DNA from: Microbacterium kyungheense
Lineage (GTDB): Bacteria > Actinomycetota > Actinomycetes > Actinomycetales > Microbacteriaceae
Reading direction: 5' to 3'
Assembly: GCF_006783905.1 (NCBI RefSeq)
Contig: NZ_VFPE01000007.1
Location: forward strand, 124,001-188,000
DNA length: 64,000 bases
Position numbers and translations under genes: made by a program. Of this stretch, positions 1 to 8,805 are shown piece by piece (positions within the stretch are counted from its first letter, which is position 1; each line of letters starts with the position of its first letter). The notes beneath the pieces were generated by a model. That model was given only the letters and a program-made list of their open reading frames with translations, ran no database searches and had not been told where the DNA came from.

Positions 1-1148
1 GCGACGATCGCCGAGACGATGGTGGCGTACCCGGGCGTGAAGAACCGCGGGCTGACCTTCGCGAACTTCGCCGGCAGCGCGCCGTAGTGGCCCATCGCGA
101 GCAGCGTGCGCGCCGGGCCGACGGCGGTCGACTGCAGCGACGCGGCCGAGCTCGACAGCACCGCGAGCGACACGAGGAACGCCAGGGGTCCGAGGATCGG
201 GTCCGACAGGGCGAAGAACACGTTCGCCGAGATCTCTTCGTTGGCGAGCCCGAGGCCGCTCGATCCGACGCCGGCGAACATGATGAGGCCGATCGACAGC
301 AGCAGGTACAGGCTCACCACCACGACCACGGTCACCATGGCCGCACGGCCCGGCGTCTTCGCGGGGTTCTTGGTCTCTTCGTTCATGGTCAGGACGACGT
401 CCCAGCCCCAGAAGATGAAGATCGACAGCGACAGCCCGGCGGCGAACGCGCTGAAGGACGACACCTCGAACGGGTTGAACCACGACCACGAGAACGCGGT
501 CGGGTCCGGTGCCTCGCCGTCCACGGCCTTCACGATCGCGACGACCGCGAAGAGCACGAGCACCACGACCTGGAAGCCGACCAGCACGTACTGGAACTTC
601 TGCGTGGTCTGCATGTCGCGGTACGAGATGAGCGTCGCGCCCAGCATGAACAGCAGGCACACGACGACGTTGATGACCGGGTTGAACGCCAGCTCGGCGA
701 TGTCGGGGTTGCCCGTCAGCTGCGCGATCAGCAGGAACAGGAACTCCACGGCGATGCCCGCGAGGTTCGACAGCACGATGACGGTGGCGGCGACGAGCCC
801 CCAGCCGGTCATCCAGCCGATCCACGGGCCGAAGGCCCGCACGCCCCACGTGAACGACGTGCCCGAGTCGGGCATCGCCCGGTTGAGCTCGCGGTAGCCG
901 AAGGCGGTAAGCAGCATCGGGATGAAGCCGACCAGGATGATCGCCGGCACCTGCGTGCCCACGACCGCGACCGTCGGGCCGAGCGACGCCGTCAGCGTGT
1001 AGGCCGGCGCGATCGTGGAGACGCCGATGACGACGGCTCCGAGGACGCCCACGGCGCCGGCGCTGAGGCCCTTCTTGGACAGACCGCCGGCATCGGCGCC
1101 GGAGGCGGGGGCGAGCGGCGCCGCAGCGCCGGTGTTCTGAGCGCTCAT
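1..1148 (-). CDS. APC-family amino acid/polyamine permease (3' end missing)
   Basis: An integral membrane permease of the amino acid-polyamine-organocation superfamily, probably importing an amino acid or amine. About 382 codons are visible; the C-terminus runs off the left edge of the window. The N-terminus starts MSAQNTGAAAP. It is followed by the family's first-helix region (GVSTIAPAYTLTASLG) and by a series of long hydrophobic segments. The ATG at 1148 overlaps the stop of the upstream universal stress gene as ATGA, and an AGGAAGG ribosome site lies about 11 bases upstream. It is the third gene of an oxidase-Usp-permease operon, which suggests that it takes up the amine that the oxidase degrades. 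The exact substrate cannot be read from the sequence. Confidence 0.88.
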   Translation of the reverse strand, partial: MSAQNTGAAAPLAPASGADAGGLSKKGLSAGAVGVLGAVVIGVSTIAPAYTLTASLGPTVAVVGTQVPAIILVGFIPMLLTAFGYRELNRAMPDSGTSFTWGVRAFGPWIGWMTGWGLVAATVIVLSNLAGIAVEFLFLLIAQLTGNPDIAELAFNPVINVVVCLLFMLGATLISYRDMQTTQKFQYVLVGFQVVVLVLFAVVAIVKAVDGEAPDPTAFSWSWFNPFEVSSFSAFAAGLSLSIFIFWGWDVVLTMNEETKNPAKTPGRAAMVTVVVVVSLYLLLSIGLIMFAGVGSSGLGLANEEISANVFFALSDPILGPLAFLVSLAVLSSSAASLQSTAVGPARTLLAMGHYGALPAKFAKVSPRFFTPGYATIVSAIV

Positions 1149-2026
1149 CGTGACGCGCCTTCCTGGCGCGTGCGGGGCACGACGACCATCGGGACGGGAA
1201 GCTCGTGCAGCATCTTCGCCGCCGTCGAGCCGAGGAACAGGCGCCGGGGCTGGGCCAGCCGGCTGGAGCCGACGACGGCGATCTCGCCCGGCTCCCACGC
1301 GAGGTGGGCGACGGCGTCCTCGATGCTGTCGCCGCGGGCGACGACGACCTCGGCCTCGACATCGTCGGGGAGGGCGTCCAGCGCCCTGCTGAGCACGTCG
1401 TCGGCGTGCGCGGCGCCGGCGATGCGGATCACGCCGGTGTCGACGGTCGCGGGCAGGTCGACGGACACCAGCGACAGCAGGCGCAGCTCGGCGCCGGTGG
1501 CGGCCGCGAGGGCGATGCTCTCGTCGAGCAGCGCCTCGGCGCCCGGCCTGGTGCCGATCGCCGCGGTCACCCGCGTGATGCCGGTCGCCTCCATGCGGCG
1601 CGACCCCTCGGGGGCGAGCACCACGGGGACGTCCGACGAGTGCAGGAGCTCGTTCGCCACGGTGCCGAGGCGGTGGCGTCCGCGCAGGCCGCCGTTGGCG
1701 GCCCCGACGACGATGTGGGATGCCGCCAGCTCATGCGCGGCGGCCTCGAGGCCCTCGGCGAACGAGTCGCCGAAGCGGACGTGCGACCGCGACGTGACGG
1801 CATCCGGGATCGTCCGGGCCGCCTCGGCGAGCCACGTCTCGGCCTGACCCAGCAGGTATCGGTCGTAGCTCGCGTCGGGCGGGGTGATGACGCTGCGGTC
1901 CTCCCCCGGCAGAACGAGGACGAGGTCGAGCTCGGCGCCCGTGGCCGCGGCCAGGCGCGAGCCCAGGGCGACGGCATCCGCTCCCGCGTCGGTCGCGGTG
2001 TAGCCGACGACGATCCGCGCGGTCAT
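1145..2026 (-). CDS. Universal stress protein, tandem UspA domains
   Basis: A 293-aa cytoplasmic protein with two UspA domains in tandem, at about residues 1-143 and 150-290. Each half opens with a beta strand followed by the nucleotide-binding region. The second half ends with the GSSRLAQPRRLFLGST loop, which resembles the ATP-binding G-2x-G-9x-G-S/T signature; the first half has GAANGGLRGRHRLGTV. Proteins of this type bind ATP and act in stress or energy signalling. Its start overlaps the monoamine oxidase stop, and its stop overlaps the permease start. It is therefore translationally coupled to amine catabolism, where a Usp may tune permease activity (inference). Confidence 0.9.
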   Translation of the reverse strand: MTARIVVGYTATDAGADAVALGSRLAAATGAELDLVLVLPGEDRSVITPPDASYDRYLLGQAETWLAEAARTIPDAVTSRSHVRFGDSFAEGLEAAAHELAASHIVVGAANGGLRGRHRLGTVANELLHSSDVPVVLAPEGSRRMEATGITRVTAAIGTRPGAEALLDESIALAAATGAELRLLSLVSVDLPATVDTGVIRIAGAAHADDVLSRALDALPDDVEAEVVVARGDSIEDAVAHLAWEPGEIAVVGSSRLAQPRRLFLGSTAAKMLHELPVPMVVVPRTRQEGASR

Positions 2027-3384
2027 CGTCGTGCCGCCTCGAGGACGTTGGCCGCGGCGAAGCGGCCCATGCGGATCGCGCCGTCGACGTGCTGGTAGCC
2101 GGCGCCGGCCATGTCGCTGCAGGCGAAGTGGATCGGGCCGACGGCGGCACGCAGATCGGCGCCGTACCGGTGCAGCCCGCCCATGTCGAAGCTCGCGGCG
2201 TAGGCGCCGCGCGTCCACTCCTCCGAGCCCCAGTCGCTCTCGTAGTACACGACCGGGTTCTTCGCCTCGGGACCGTAGTAGTGCGACAGCGACTCGAGGA
2301 TGCGCTCCTTGCGCTCCTCGGCCGAGAGGGTGAACAGGTCGTCGGCGTTCTGGTCGCTGACGAAGCCCACCAGCGTGCCGCGCTCGTCGCCGTGGTTGGT
2401 GTTGTCGTAGGCCTCGTGCGACAGCTCGTAGGGGCTGAACGCCGTGCCGGACAGGCCCTGCTCGCGCCAGAACGGACGGTCGTAGACGGCGTGCACCTTG
2501 ATCACGAAGCCCATCGAGAGGTGCTGGTGGAGCTGGTGCTGACGGCGAGGCAGTGCCGGCACGAACGAGATGCGGTCGTAGAGGACCGGGGCGTGCGCGA
2601 GGATCGCGTAGCGCGCGTTGACGCGCAGGTCGCCGTCGGCGTGGGCGACGACGCCCTCGTCCGACCACTCCAGGGTGCGCACGGCGTGACCGAGCAGCAC
2701 GTCGTCGCCGAGCCGCTCGGCCAGCAGGATCGGCACCTGCTGCAGTCCTCCGACGACTCGCTTGTCGAGGATGAAGTCCGCGTCGACGAGGTTGGAGTAC
2801 GAACCGGCCGACGCCGCCATCAGCAGCGACTGCAGCAGCGAGAACGCGTGCGTCGGCTTGGTGAGCATCGCCGAACCGGTCGCGAACGCGAGGTTGCGGA
2901 CGGCCTCGTCGTCGTCGGTCTGCGCACGCAGCCACGCGTCCCACGTGACGGCGTCCCACTCGGCGGCCTTCGGGTGCTCCCACGGGCGGTCCGGGTCGAT
3001 CTCGGCGACCATCGCGTCCAGGCGCTCGGTGATCTCGGCGATCGCCTGCTCGGTCTCGGGCGCGACCGGGAACATCTCGCCGGTGAAGCGGTGCAGCGTG
3101 CCGTCGGGCCCGACGTAGACGCTGTCGCCCTCGCGGTAGCGGCTGAAGGTCTCCAGGCCGAGCTCGGCGATGGTCTCTTTGAGCGCGTCCTGGTCGGGTG
3201 AGACCCACTGGCCGCCGATCTCGAGCATCGCCCCGTCGATGACGTCCGTCCACAGGCGGCCGCCCACGCGGTCGCGCGCCTCGAGCACGACGACCGACAG
3301 ACCGGCCTTCTTCAGTTCGTTGGCGGCGGTGGTGCCGGCGGCGCCGGCGCCGATGATGACGACGTCACGGGTCAGCTCGGTCAT
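2023..3384 (-). CDS. Flavin monoamine oxidase family protein
   Basis: A 453-aa FAD-dependent amine oxidase. The N-terminal Rossmann motif VIIGAGAAGTTAANELKKAG is followed by LEARDRVGGR, the classic FAD-binding pair of the MAO/polyamine oxidase family. The C-terminus has the AGAGYQHVDGAIRMGRFAAA region that closes the FAD site. It should oxidise a primary or polyamine to an aldehyde, with release of ammonia and H2O2. The ATG at 3384 is preferred over an upstream in-frame start because AAAGGAG lies about 8 bases before it and because homologues begin just before the Rossmann strand. Downstream genes overlap it. gabT, which lies upstream on the same strand, is separated by a strong hairpin. Confidence 0.92.
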   Translation of the reverse strand: MTELTRDVVIIGAGAAGTTAANELKKAGLSVVVLEARDRVGGRLWTDVIDGAMLEIGGQWVSPDQDALKETIAELGLETFSRYREGDSVYVGPDGTLHRFTGEMFPVAPETEQAIAEITERLDAMVAEIDPDRPWEHPKAAEWDAVTWDAWLRAQTDDDEAVRNLAFATGSAMLTKPTHAFSLLQSLLMAASAGSYSNLVDADFILDKRVVGGLQQVPILLAERLGDDVLLGHAVRTLEWSDEGVVAHADGDLRVNARYAILAHAPVLYDRISFVPALPRRQHQLHQHLSMGFVIKVHAVYDRPFWREQGLSGTAFSPYELSHEAYDNTNHGDERGTLVGFVSDQNADDLFTLSAEERKERILESLSHYYGPEAKNPVVYYESDWGSEEWTRGAYAASFDMGGLHRYGADLRAAVGPIHFACSDMAGAGYQHVDGAIRMGRFAAANVLEAARR

Positions 3385-3443
3385 TCGGACTCCTTTGTCG
3401 GGCGCGCCGGCGGGCGCGCATCCTGCGGTTCTTGCGTTCGGAT

Positions 3444-3482
3444 GGATGCCGCGACCGCCGTGCTGCGGCGGTCGCGGCATCC
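3444..3482 (-). terminator. Hairpin terminator after gabT
   Basis: A perfect 17-bp stem (3444-3460 with 3466-3482) with a 5-base loop lies 5 bases past the gabT stop. There is no T-run, so it is an actinobacterial-type stem-only terminator or an attenuator between gabT and the oxidase operon. Its arms begin and end with GGATGCC/GGCATCC. Confidence 0.75.
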
Positions 3483-3486
3483 CGGA

Positions 3487-4848
3487 TCAGTTGTCGGCCA
3501 GCGCGGCCGCTATGACGTCCAGGCCCTCGTGGAGCAGGTCGTCGGTGATCGAGAGCGGCGGCAGGAAACGGATCACGTTCCCGTAGGTGCCGCACGTGAG
3601 CACGATGACGCCCTGTGCGATGGACGCCTTCGCGACCGCGGCGGTGAGCGCGGCATCCGGCTCGCCCGTCGCAGGGTCGACGAACTCGGCGGCGATCATC
3701 GCGCCGTGGCCGCGGACGTCGCCGATGCGGGGGTCGGCGGACTGCAGCTGCTGCAGACGGCCCTTGAGGATCTCTTCGATCTCGCGGGCGCGCTCGACCA
3801 TGCCGTCGTTCTCGAACACGTCGATCGCGGCCACCGCGGCGGCGCAGGCGATCGGGTTGCCGCCGTAGGTGCCGCCGAGTCCGCCCGAGTGCGAGGCGTC
3901 CATGATCTCGGCCCGGCCCGTCACGGCCGCCAGGGGCAGGCCCCCCGCGATGCCCTTGGCGGTCGTGATGAGGTCCGGCACGATGCCGAAGACCTCGCTC
4001 GCGAACATGCGTCCGGTGCGAGCGAAGCCGGTCTGGATCTCGTCGGCGATGAACACCACGCCGTTGGCGCGGCACCACTCGACGATGGCGGGAAGGAACC
4101 CGTCGGCGGGCACGATGAAGCCGCCCTCGCCCTGGATGGGCTCGATGATGACCGCGGCCAGGTTGTCGGCGCCGACCTGCTTCTCGATCATCGAGATGGC
4201 CCTCTTGGCGGCGAGGCCGCCGTCGAGGCCGTCGCGGTACGGGTACGACAGCGGGGCGCGATAGATCTCCGACGCGAACGGGCCGAACCCGCTCTTGTAC
4301 GGCATGGCCTTCGCGGTCAGGGCCATCGTCAGGTTCGTGCGGCCGTGGTAGCCGTGGTCGAATGCGACGACGGCCTGCTTGCCGGTGTACTTGCGGGCGA
4401 TCTTGACGGCGTTCTCGACCGCCTCGGCACCCGAGTTGAACAGCGCGCTCTTCTTGGCGTGGTCGCCCGGGGTGATGCGGTTCAGCGCCTCGGCGACCGT
4501 CACGTACGAGTCGTAGGGCGAGATCATGAAGCACGTGTGGGTGAACTGCGCCACCTGCTCCTGGACGGCCTTCACGACCTTGGGGTGCGCGTTGCCGATC
4601 GTGGTCACCGCGATGCCCGAGCCGAGGTCGATGAGCGAGTTGCCGTCGGCGTCCACGACGACACCGCCGCCGGCTGCCACCGCCTGCACGGGGACGGTAT
4701 GCCCGACGCCGGCTGCGACGGCGTCGGCCTTGCGGTCCAGCAGCTCCTGCGACCGCGGGCCGGGGATGCTGGTGACGAGGCGGCGCTCCTGGGGCAGGGT
4801 GGGGCCGCCGAGGGGCGTTGCGGTGAGGGTGTCGGCTGCGCTGCTCAT
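3487..4848 (-). CDS. gabT: 4-aminobutyrate--2-oxoglutarate transaminase
   Basis: A 453-aa class III PLP aminotransferase. It converts GABA plus 2-oxoglutarate to succinate semialdehyde plus glutamate. Visible signatures are NSGAEAVENAVKIARK, the PLP-contacting ADEIQTGFARTG segment, and the Schiff-base lysine in TTAKGIAGGLPLAAVTG. Length and motifs match GabT. Ornithine or other omega-amine transaminases are less likely but not excluded. It is divergent from a PucR-type regulator across 92 bases. The neighbouring amine oxidase, PuuB-like oxidase and permease fit a putrescine-to-GABA-to-succinate route. Confidence 0.93.
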   Translation of the reverse strand: MSSAADTLTATPLGGPTLPQERRLVTSIPGPRSQELLDRKADAVAAGVGHTVPVQAVAAGGGVVVDADGNSLIDLGSGIAVTTIGNAHPKVVKAVQEQVAQFTHTCFMISPYDSYVTVAEALNRITPGDHAKKSALFNSGAEAVENAVKIARKYTGKQAVVAFDHGYHGRTNLTMALTAKAMPYKSGFGPFASEIYRAPLSYPYRDGLDGGLAAKRAISMIEKQVGADNLAAVIIEPIQGEGGFIVPADGFLPAIVEWCRANGVVFIADEIQTGFARTGRMFASEVFGIVPDLITTAKGIAGGLPLAAVTGRAEIMDASHSGGLGGTYGGNPIACAAAVAAIDVFENDGMVERAREIEEILKGRLQQLQSADPRIGDVRGHGAMIAAEFVDPATGEPDAALTAAVAKASIAQGVIVLTCGTYGNVIRFLPPLSITDDLLHEGLDVIAAALADN

Positions 4849-4894
4849 GCTCGGGAGCGTATGTCGGCGCTCCGGCCGGCCGCACCTGCCGCCA

Positions 4895-4930
4895 CGTACA
4901 TTCTGTCCGGCTCGCTGTACGACCCGTACA
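4895..4930. promoter_or_regulatory. CGTACA-type operator cluster between gabT and pucR-like gene
   Basis: The 92-bp divergent region carries CGTACA at 4895-4900, its inverse TGTACG at 4916-4921, and another CGTACA at 4925-4930. Three related half-sites between a catabolic gene and a divergent regulator suggest the regulator's binding sites. The assignment to the PucR-type protein is inference. Confidence 0.4.
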
Positions 4931-4940
4931 CTCGGGGATC

Positions 4941-6473
4941 ATGGACGCGGACGACGCCCCCACCCTGCGCGCGCTGCTCGCTCGTCGCGATCTGCACCTC
5001 TCGCTGGCGGTCGACGATGTCGAGGCGGCGGCGCTGGACCGCGCGATCCGGTGGGTGCACAGCTCGGACCTCGCCGACCCGACGCCGTTCCTGTCGGAAG
5101 GCCTCGTGCTGCTGACGACCGGCACGCAGTTCCCCGGTGGCGACGGCGCCGACGCGCCGGAGCCGTATCACGCGTACGTGCGCCGGCTGGCGGCGCGCGG
5201 GGTGGTCGGCCTCGGGTTCGGCACCGAGGTGGTGCGTGACGGCATCCCTCCCGCGCTGGTGGACGCCTGCCGTGACGAGCGGATGCCGCTGTTCGAGGTC
5301 CCGTACCGCACCCCGTTCATCGCCGTCGCCCGCGCCAACGCCGAGGCGATCGCGGCCGAGGCGTACGCACGGCGCAGCTGGGCGCTCGCCGCGCAGCGGG
5401 CGATCGCACTGGCCGCCCTGCGGCCGGACGGCCTCGGCGCGACCGTCGCCGAGCTGGCCAAGCAGCTCGACACGTGGGTGGGCATGTTCGACGCTGCCGG
5501 CGAGCCGGCGCGCGAGCATCCGGCGGCCGGTCTGGATCCCGAGACGGCGGCGGCGCTGCAGCGCGAGGTGACGGCGGTGCTGCACCGTGGTGCGCGCGCC
5601 GGCTCGTCGCTGCGCATCGGCGACACGCCCTTCACGCTGCAGACGCTCGGCCGCGGCGGTCATCTGCGCGGGGTCATCGCGATCGCTGCCGGGGATCTCG
5701 ACCAGGAAGGGCGCGTCGTCGTGACGTCGGTCATCGCCATGGCGGGACTCGCCCTGGAGCAGCAGCAGGGCCTCGTGCGTGCGCGCAGCGCGCTGCGCGC
5801 GGGACTCGTGCAGTCGCTGCTGGCGGGCGATCCGGCGCTCGCACGGCGCACGTCGCGCGAGCTGTGGGGTCCGCTTCCGCCCGCGCCGGTGACCGTGGGA
5901 CTGACGGATGCCGCCTCCGCGCGTGTGGACGGCATCGCCGAACTGTTGGAGCTCTGGGCCGACGAACGCCGCGGCGCACTGTTCTTCGGACGCACCGACG
6001 ACGGCCTCGTGCTCGTCGTCCCCGCCGGCGAGCTGTCGGCCCTCCGCGACCTCGCCGACCGGTTCGAGCTGCGGATCGGCCTGTCGGACCCGGCGGGCTA
6101 CGACGGGTTCACCGCGGCGGTCGGCCAGGCGCGAGTCGCGCGCGACCGCGGCATCGGCCCGATCACCGCGTTCGCCGACGTGTCGCGCGCCGGCGTGCTG
6201 TCGGCGTTCACCGACGAGGCGCGATCGCTCGCGCGCGCCGAGCTGGCCCCGCTGTACGACCACGACGCGTCGCAGGGCACGCACCTCGTCGACACGCTGC
6301 AGGTGTGGCTGGACAAGGACTGCTCTCACGAGGCCACCGCTCAGGCGCTGGGCGTGCACCGCCACACCGTGCGCACGCGGCTGGCGCTGGTCGAGCGCGT
6401 GCTCGGCCGCGACCTGTCGTCCTTCGCGACGCGCGCCGAGCTGTGGGCGGCGCTGCGCGCGCTCGACGCCTGA
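4941..6473 (+). CDS. PucR-family transcriptional regulator
   Basis: A 510-aa regulator with the PucR architecture. It has an N-terminal PucR sensor domain (about residues 5-125), a middle GGDEF-like/CdaR region, and a C-terminal helix-turn-helix (about 450-505). The last includes the family hallmark ATAQALGVHRHTVRTRLALVE. PucR proteins usually activate or repress purine, amino acid or amine catabolism genes in response to nitrogen substrates. It is transcribed away from gabT and points towards the PuuB-like oxidase, so it most likely controls this amine/GABA locus. The family assignment is firm; the ligand is unknown. Confidence 0.9.
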   Translation: MDADDAPTLRALLARRDLHLSLAVDDVEAAALDRAIRWVHSSDLADPTPFLSEGLVLLTTGTQFPGGDGADAPEPYHAYVRRLAARGVVGLGFGTEVVRDGIPPALVDACRDERMPLFEVPYRTPFIAVARANAEAIAAEAYARRSWALAAQRAIALAALRPDGLGATVAELAKQLDTWVGMFDAAGEPAREHPAAGLDPETAAALQREVTAVLHRGARAGSSLRIGDTPFTLQTLGRGGHLRGVIAIAAGDLDQEGRVVVTSVIAMAGLALEQQQGLVRARSALRAGLVQSLLAGDPALARRTSRELWGPLPPAPVTVGLTDAASARVDGIAELLELWADERRGALFFGRTDDGLVLVVPAGELSALRDLADRFELRIGLSDPAGYDGFTAAVGQARVARDRGIGPITAFADVSRAGVLSAFTDEARSLARAELAPLYDHDASQGTHLVDTLQVWLDKDCSHEATAQALGVHRHTVRTRLALVERVLGRDLSSFATRAELWAALRALDA

Positions 6474-6545
6474 CCTCGGCGAGCCGGGCCCCCGACGATG
6501 CGACGTTCGCCGCCGTCGGGTCGGCTCGGGCGGGCTCGCCTGAGG
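6474..6545 (+). terminator. Branched hairpin after the PucR-type gene
   Basis: Immediately after the stop codon, CCTCGGCGAGCC (6474-6485) can pair with GGCTCGCCTGAGG (6533-6545) with one bulge. An inner CCCGACG/CGTCGGG pair lies inside. It ends the regulator transcript before the repeat array. There is no T-run. Confidence 0.5.
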
Positions 6546-6565
6546 CGTATATCGAAAAAGCCCGA

Positions 6566-6943
6566 TGAACCTCCTGCTCACACGAAAGGGGAACCGTCCG
6601 GACCTCGTTGAACCTCCGGTTCACATGCTGGTGCAGTGGATGGTGCGTGAACCGAAAGTTCACCGGCCGCCTTGTCACCCGTGTGAACGGGACGTTCACC
6701 GGCAGCCCCACCAGACCGTGTGAACCGGAAGTTCACCGACGCCATGTGAACCGGAAGTTCATCGACGCCGTCTAAACCGAACATTCACCGACCCGGTGTG
6801 AACCGGAAGTTCACCGACGCCGTGTGAACCACACATTCACCGCCCCGGTGTGAACCGGAAGTTCACCGACGCCGTCTGAACCGAACACTCACCGACGCCG
6901 TGTGAAACGGAAGTTCACCGACGCCGTGTGAACCGGAGGTTCA
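6566..6943. repeat. 26-bp tandem array of a hyphenated palindrome
   Basis: This non-coding stretch fills most of the gap between the PucR-type gene and the PuuB-like gene. The core is TGAAC-N5-GTTCA, most often TGAACCGGAAGTTCA. Nine units start at 6721, 6747, 6773, 6799, 6825, 6851, 6877, 6903 and 6929, exactly 26 bp apart. Four looser copies start at 6566, 6609, 6648 and 6684, spaced 36-43 bp. The linker is mostly CCGACGCCGTG. Because 26 is not a multiple of three, it cannot encode a repeated peptide. It looks like a multi-site binding array (iteron-like or operator-like). Its function is unknown. Confidence 0.9.
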
Positions 6944-7043
6944 TCGGGTTCTACGGATACACCCCTACGGACGGTATGGTCCGCGGCCATCTGCGCACAT
7001 TCCGCATCGATGGGTCCGCCCGCCGGCGCGGCAGGATGAGGGC

Positions 7044-8465
7044 ATGCGCACCTCGACGCCCGACGCCTCCGTCCCGAACGGCGAGGTGTCGTGGTGGTGG
7101 CGCAGCCTCGGCGGCCCACCGCCGTTCCGGGCCCCGCTGCCGGGCGACCTCGACGCCGATGTCGCCATCGTGGGTGCGGGCTACACCGGGCTGTGGACGG
7201 CGTACTACCTGAAGCGCGCGCAGCCCGATCTGCGCATCGTCGTGCTCGAGCAGCGGTTCGCCGGATTCGGGGCATCGGGCCGCAACGGCGGCTGGCTCAC
7301 GAACTCGGTGACGGGCGGCCGTGAGCGCTACGTCGATCGGTCCGTCAGCGCGTCCGAGGGCGGATGCGACGCGGCGGTCGCCCAGCAGCGTGCGCTCAAC
7401 GAGAGCGTCGACGAGGTCATCGCGGTCGCCGCGCGCGAGGGCATCGACGCCGACATCGTGAAAGGCGGCGAGCTCGAGGTCGCCCGCACGCCTGCGCAGC
7501 TCGCACGGCTGCAGGCGTTCGCCGCGGCCGAGCAGGCCTGGCCGCACACCGATGTGGAGACGTGGGATGCCGCGGCCACCGCATCCCGGATCCGCATCGC
7601 CGGCGCGCTCGGCGCCGTCTGGCACCCGCACTGCGCGCGTGTCCACCCGGCGAAGCTCGTGCGGGGCCTGGCCGCCGCCGTCGAGCGGCTCGGCGTCACC
7701 ATCCACGAGCAGACGCGCGTGCTCGACATCTCCGCCGGCCGCGCCGTCACCGACCGCGGAACGGTGCGCGCGACGCACGTGCTGCGAGCGACGGAGGGAT
7801 TCACCGCGGATCTGCGCGGCGAGCACCGGACGTGGCTGCCGATGAACTCGTCGATGATCGTGACCGAGCCGCTTCCCGCGGGATTCTGGGATGCCGTCGG
7901 CTGGCGCGCGCACGAGACGCTCGGCGACTTCGCGCACGTCTACATGTACGCGCAGCGGACGGCCGACGACCGCATCGCGTTCGGCGGGCGGGGTGTGCCG
8001 TACCGCTACGGGTCGCGCGTCGACACGGACGGCTCGACGCAGCGGCGGACCATCGCCTCGCTCACGCGTCTGCTGCGCGACTTCTTCCCGGATGCCGCCG
8101 GCACTCCGATCGCGCACGCCTGGGCCGGCGTGCTGGGGGTTCCCCGCGACTGGTCGGCGACCGTCGTGCACGACCGCGCCAACGGGCTCGGCTGGGCGGG
8201 CGGCTATGTCGGCACGGGCGTGACCGCCACCAACCTCGCCGGACGCACGCTCGCCGATCTCGTGCTGGAGCGCGACACCGAGCTCACACGGCTCCCGTGG
8301 GTGGGGCACCGGGCCCAGCGCTGGGAGGCCGAACCCCTGCGGTGGACCGCCGTCAACGCGATCTACGCCGCGTACGGGATGGCCGACCGGGCCGAGGCAT
8401 CCTCCCGCTCCCCACGCACGGCGTGGCCGGCGCACCTCGCCGACGCGATCGCCGGGCGGCACTGA
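7044..8465 (+). CDS. FAD-dependent oxidoreductase, PuuB/OrdL-like
   Basis: A 473-aa DAO-superfamily flavoenzyme. The FAD motif is VAIVGAGYTGLWTAYYLK (about residues 39-56), followed by the FGASGRNGGW block typical of gamma-glutamylputrescine oxidase and related proteins. The C-terminus has GWAGGYVGTGVTATNLAGRT, the second FAD contact. The likely reaction is oxidative deamination of gamma-glutamyl-putrescine or a similar amine. The ATG at 7044 has a GAGG ribosome site. The gene follows the 26-bp repeat array and a convergent ArsR gene lies 8 bases downstream. The function fits the amine/GABA genes upstream, but the substrate is inferred from family and context. Confidence 0.85.
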   Translation: MRTSTPDASVPNGEVSWWWRSLGGPPPFRAPLPGDLDADVAIVGAGYTGLWTAYYLKRAQPDLRIVVLEQRFAGFGASGRNGGWLTNSVTGGRERYVDRSVSASEGGCDAAVAQQRALNESVDEVIAVAAREGIDADIVKGGELEVARTPAQLARLQAFAAAEQAWPHTDVETWDAAATASRIRIAGALGAVWHPHCARVHPAKLVRGLAAAVERLGVTIHEQTRVLDISAGRAVTDRGTVRATHVLRATEGFTADLRGEHRTWLPMNSSMIVTEPLPAGFWDAVGWRAHETLGDFAHVYMYAQRTADDRIAFGGRGVPYRYGSRVDTDGSTQRRTIASLTRLLRDFFPDAAGTPIAHAWAGVLGVPRDWSATVVHDRANGLGWAGGYVGTGVTATNLAGRTLADLVLERDTELTRLPWVGHRAQRWEAEPLRWTAVNAIYAAYGMADRAEASSRSPRTAWPAHLADAIAGRH

Positions 8466-8473
8466 CCAGCCCT

Positions 8474-8791
8474 TCAGTCGGTCAGCAGCGCCTCGATGAG
8501 GCCGGGGAACCGCTCGTCGAGCTCTGCCCGGCGCAGCTGGATGGCGTGCGTGCGGCCGCTCACGATCGTCCGCGTGAGGCCCGCCTCGCGCAGCGTCTTG
8601 AAATGGTGCGACAGCGTCGACTTCTGGATGCCCAGGCCCCACACGTCGTATCCCTTGGAGTGCGGCTCGCCGTCGGCGAGCACGCGCACGATCGACAGCC
8701 GGGCCGGATCCGCCAGCGCGCGCAGTACGCCGACGAGGTCGACATCGTCGATGTCGGGCGCCGGGTACGGGTCGGCGGCGTCGGCAGGCAC
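8474..8791 (-). CDS. ArsR-family helix-turn-helix regulator
   Basis: A 105-aa winged-helix repressor. The core LVGVLRALADPARLSIVRVL is the ArsR dimer/HTH entry, and KSTLSHHFKTLREAGL is the recognition helix. No clear metal-binding ELCVCDL box is present, so the signal may be organic. I chose the GTG at 8791 because GGGGAGG lies about 5 bases upstream; an overlapping ATG there is in another frame. It is divergent from an MFS exporter and probably represses it. Confidence 0.88.
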   Translation of the reverse strand: MPADAADPYPAPDIDDVDLVGVLRALADPARLSIVRVLADGEPHSKGYDVWGLGIQKSTLSHHFKTLREAGLTRTIVSGRTHAIQLRRAELDERFPGLIEALLTD

Positions 8792-8805
8792 AGCATCCTC
8801 CCCGA

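Noticed and set aside
87..1847. Long arginine- and histidine-rich reading frames opposite or beside real genes, here and across the window
   Set aside because: They lie antisense to genes with clear domains (permease, Usp). Their composition is that of high-GC shadow frames, and they lack ribosome sites.
6208..6784. Minus-strand open frames across the 26-bp array with repeated VNFRFT-like peptides
   Set aside because: The 26-bp period shifts frame at each unit, so the peptides are by-products of the repeat. They also overlap the PucR-type gene.
6566..6943. CRISPR array
   Set aside because: The linkers are nearly identical and only about 11 bases; there are no unique spacers and no cas genes.
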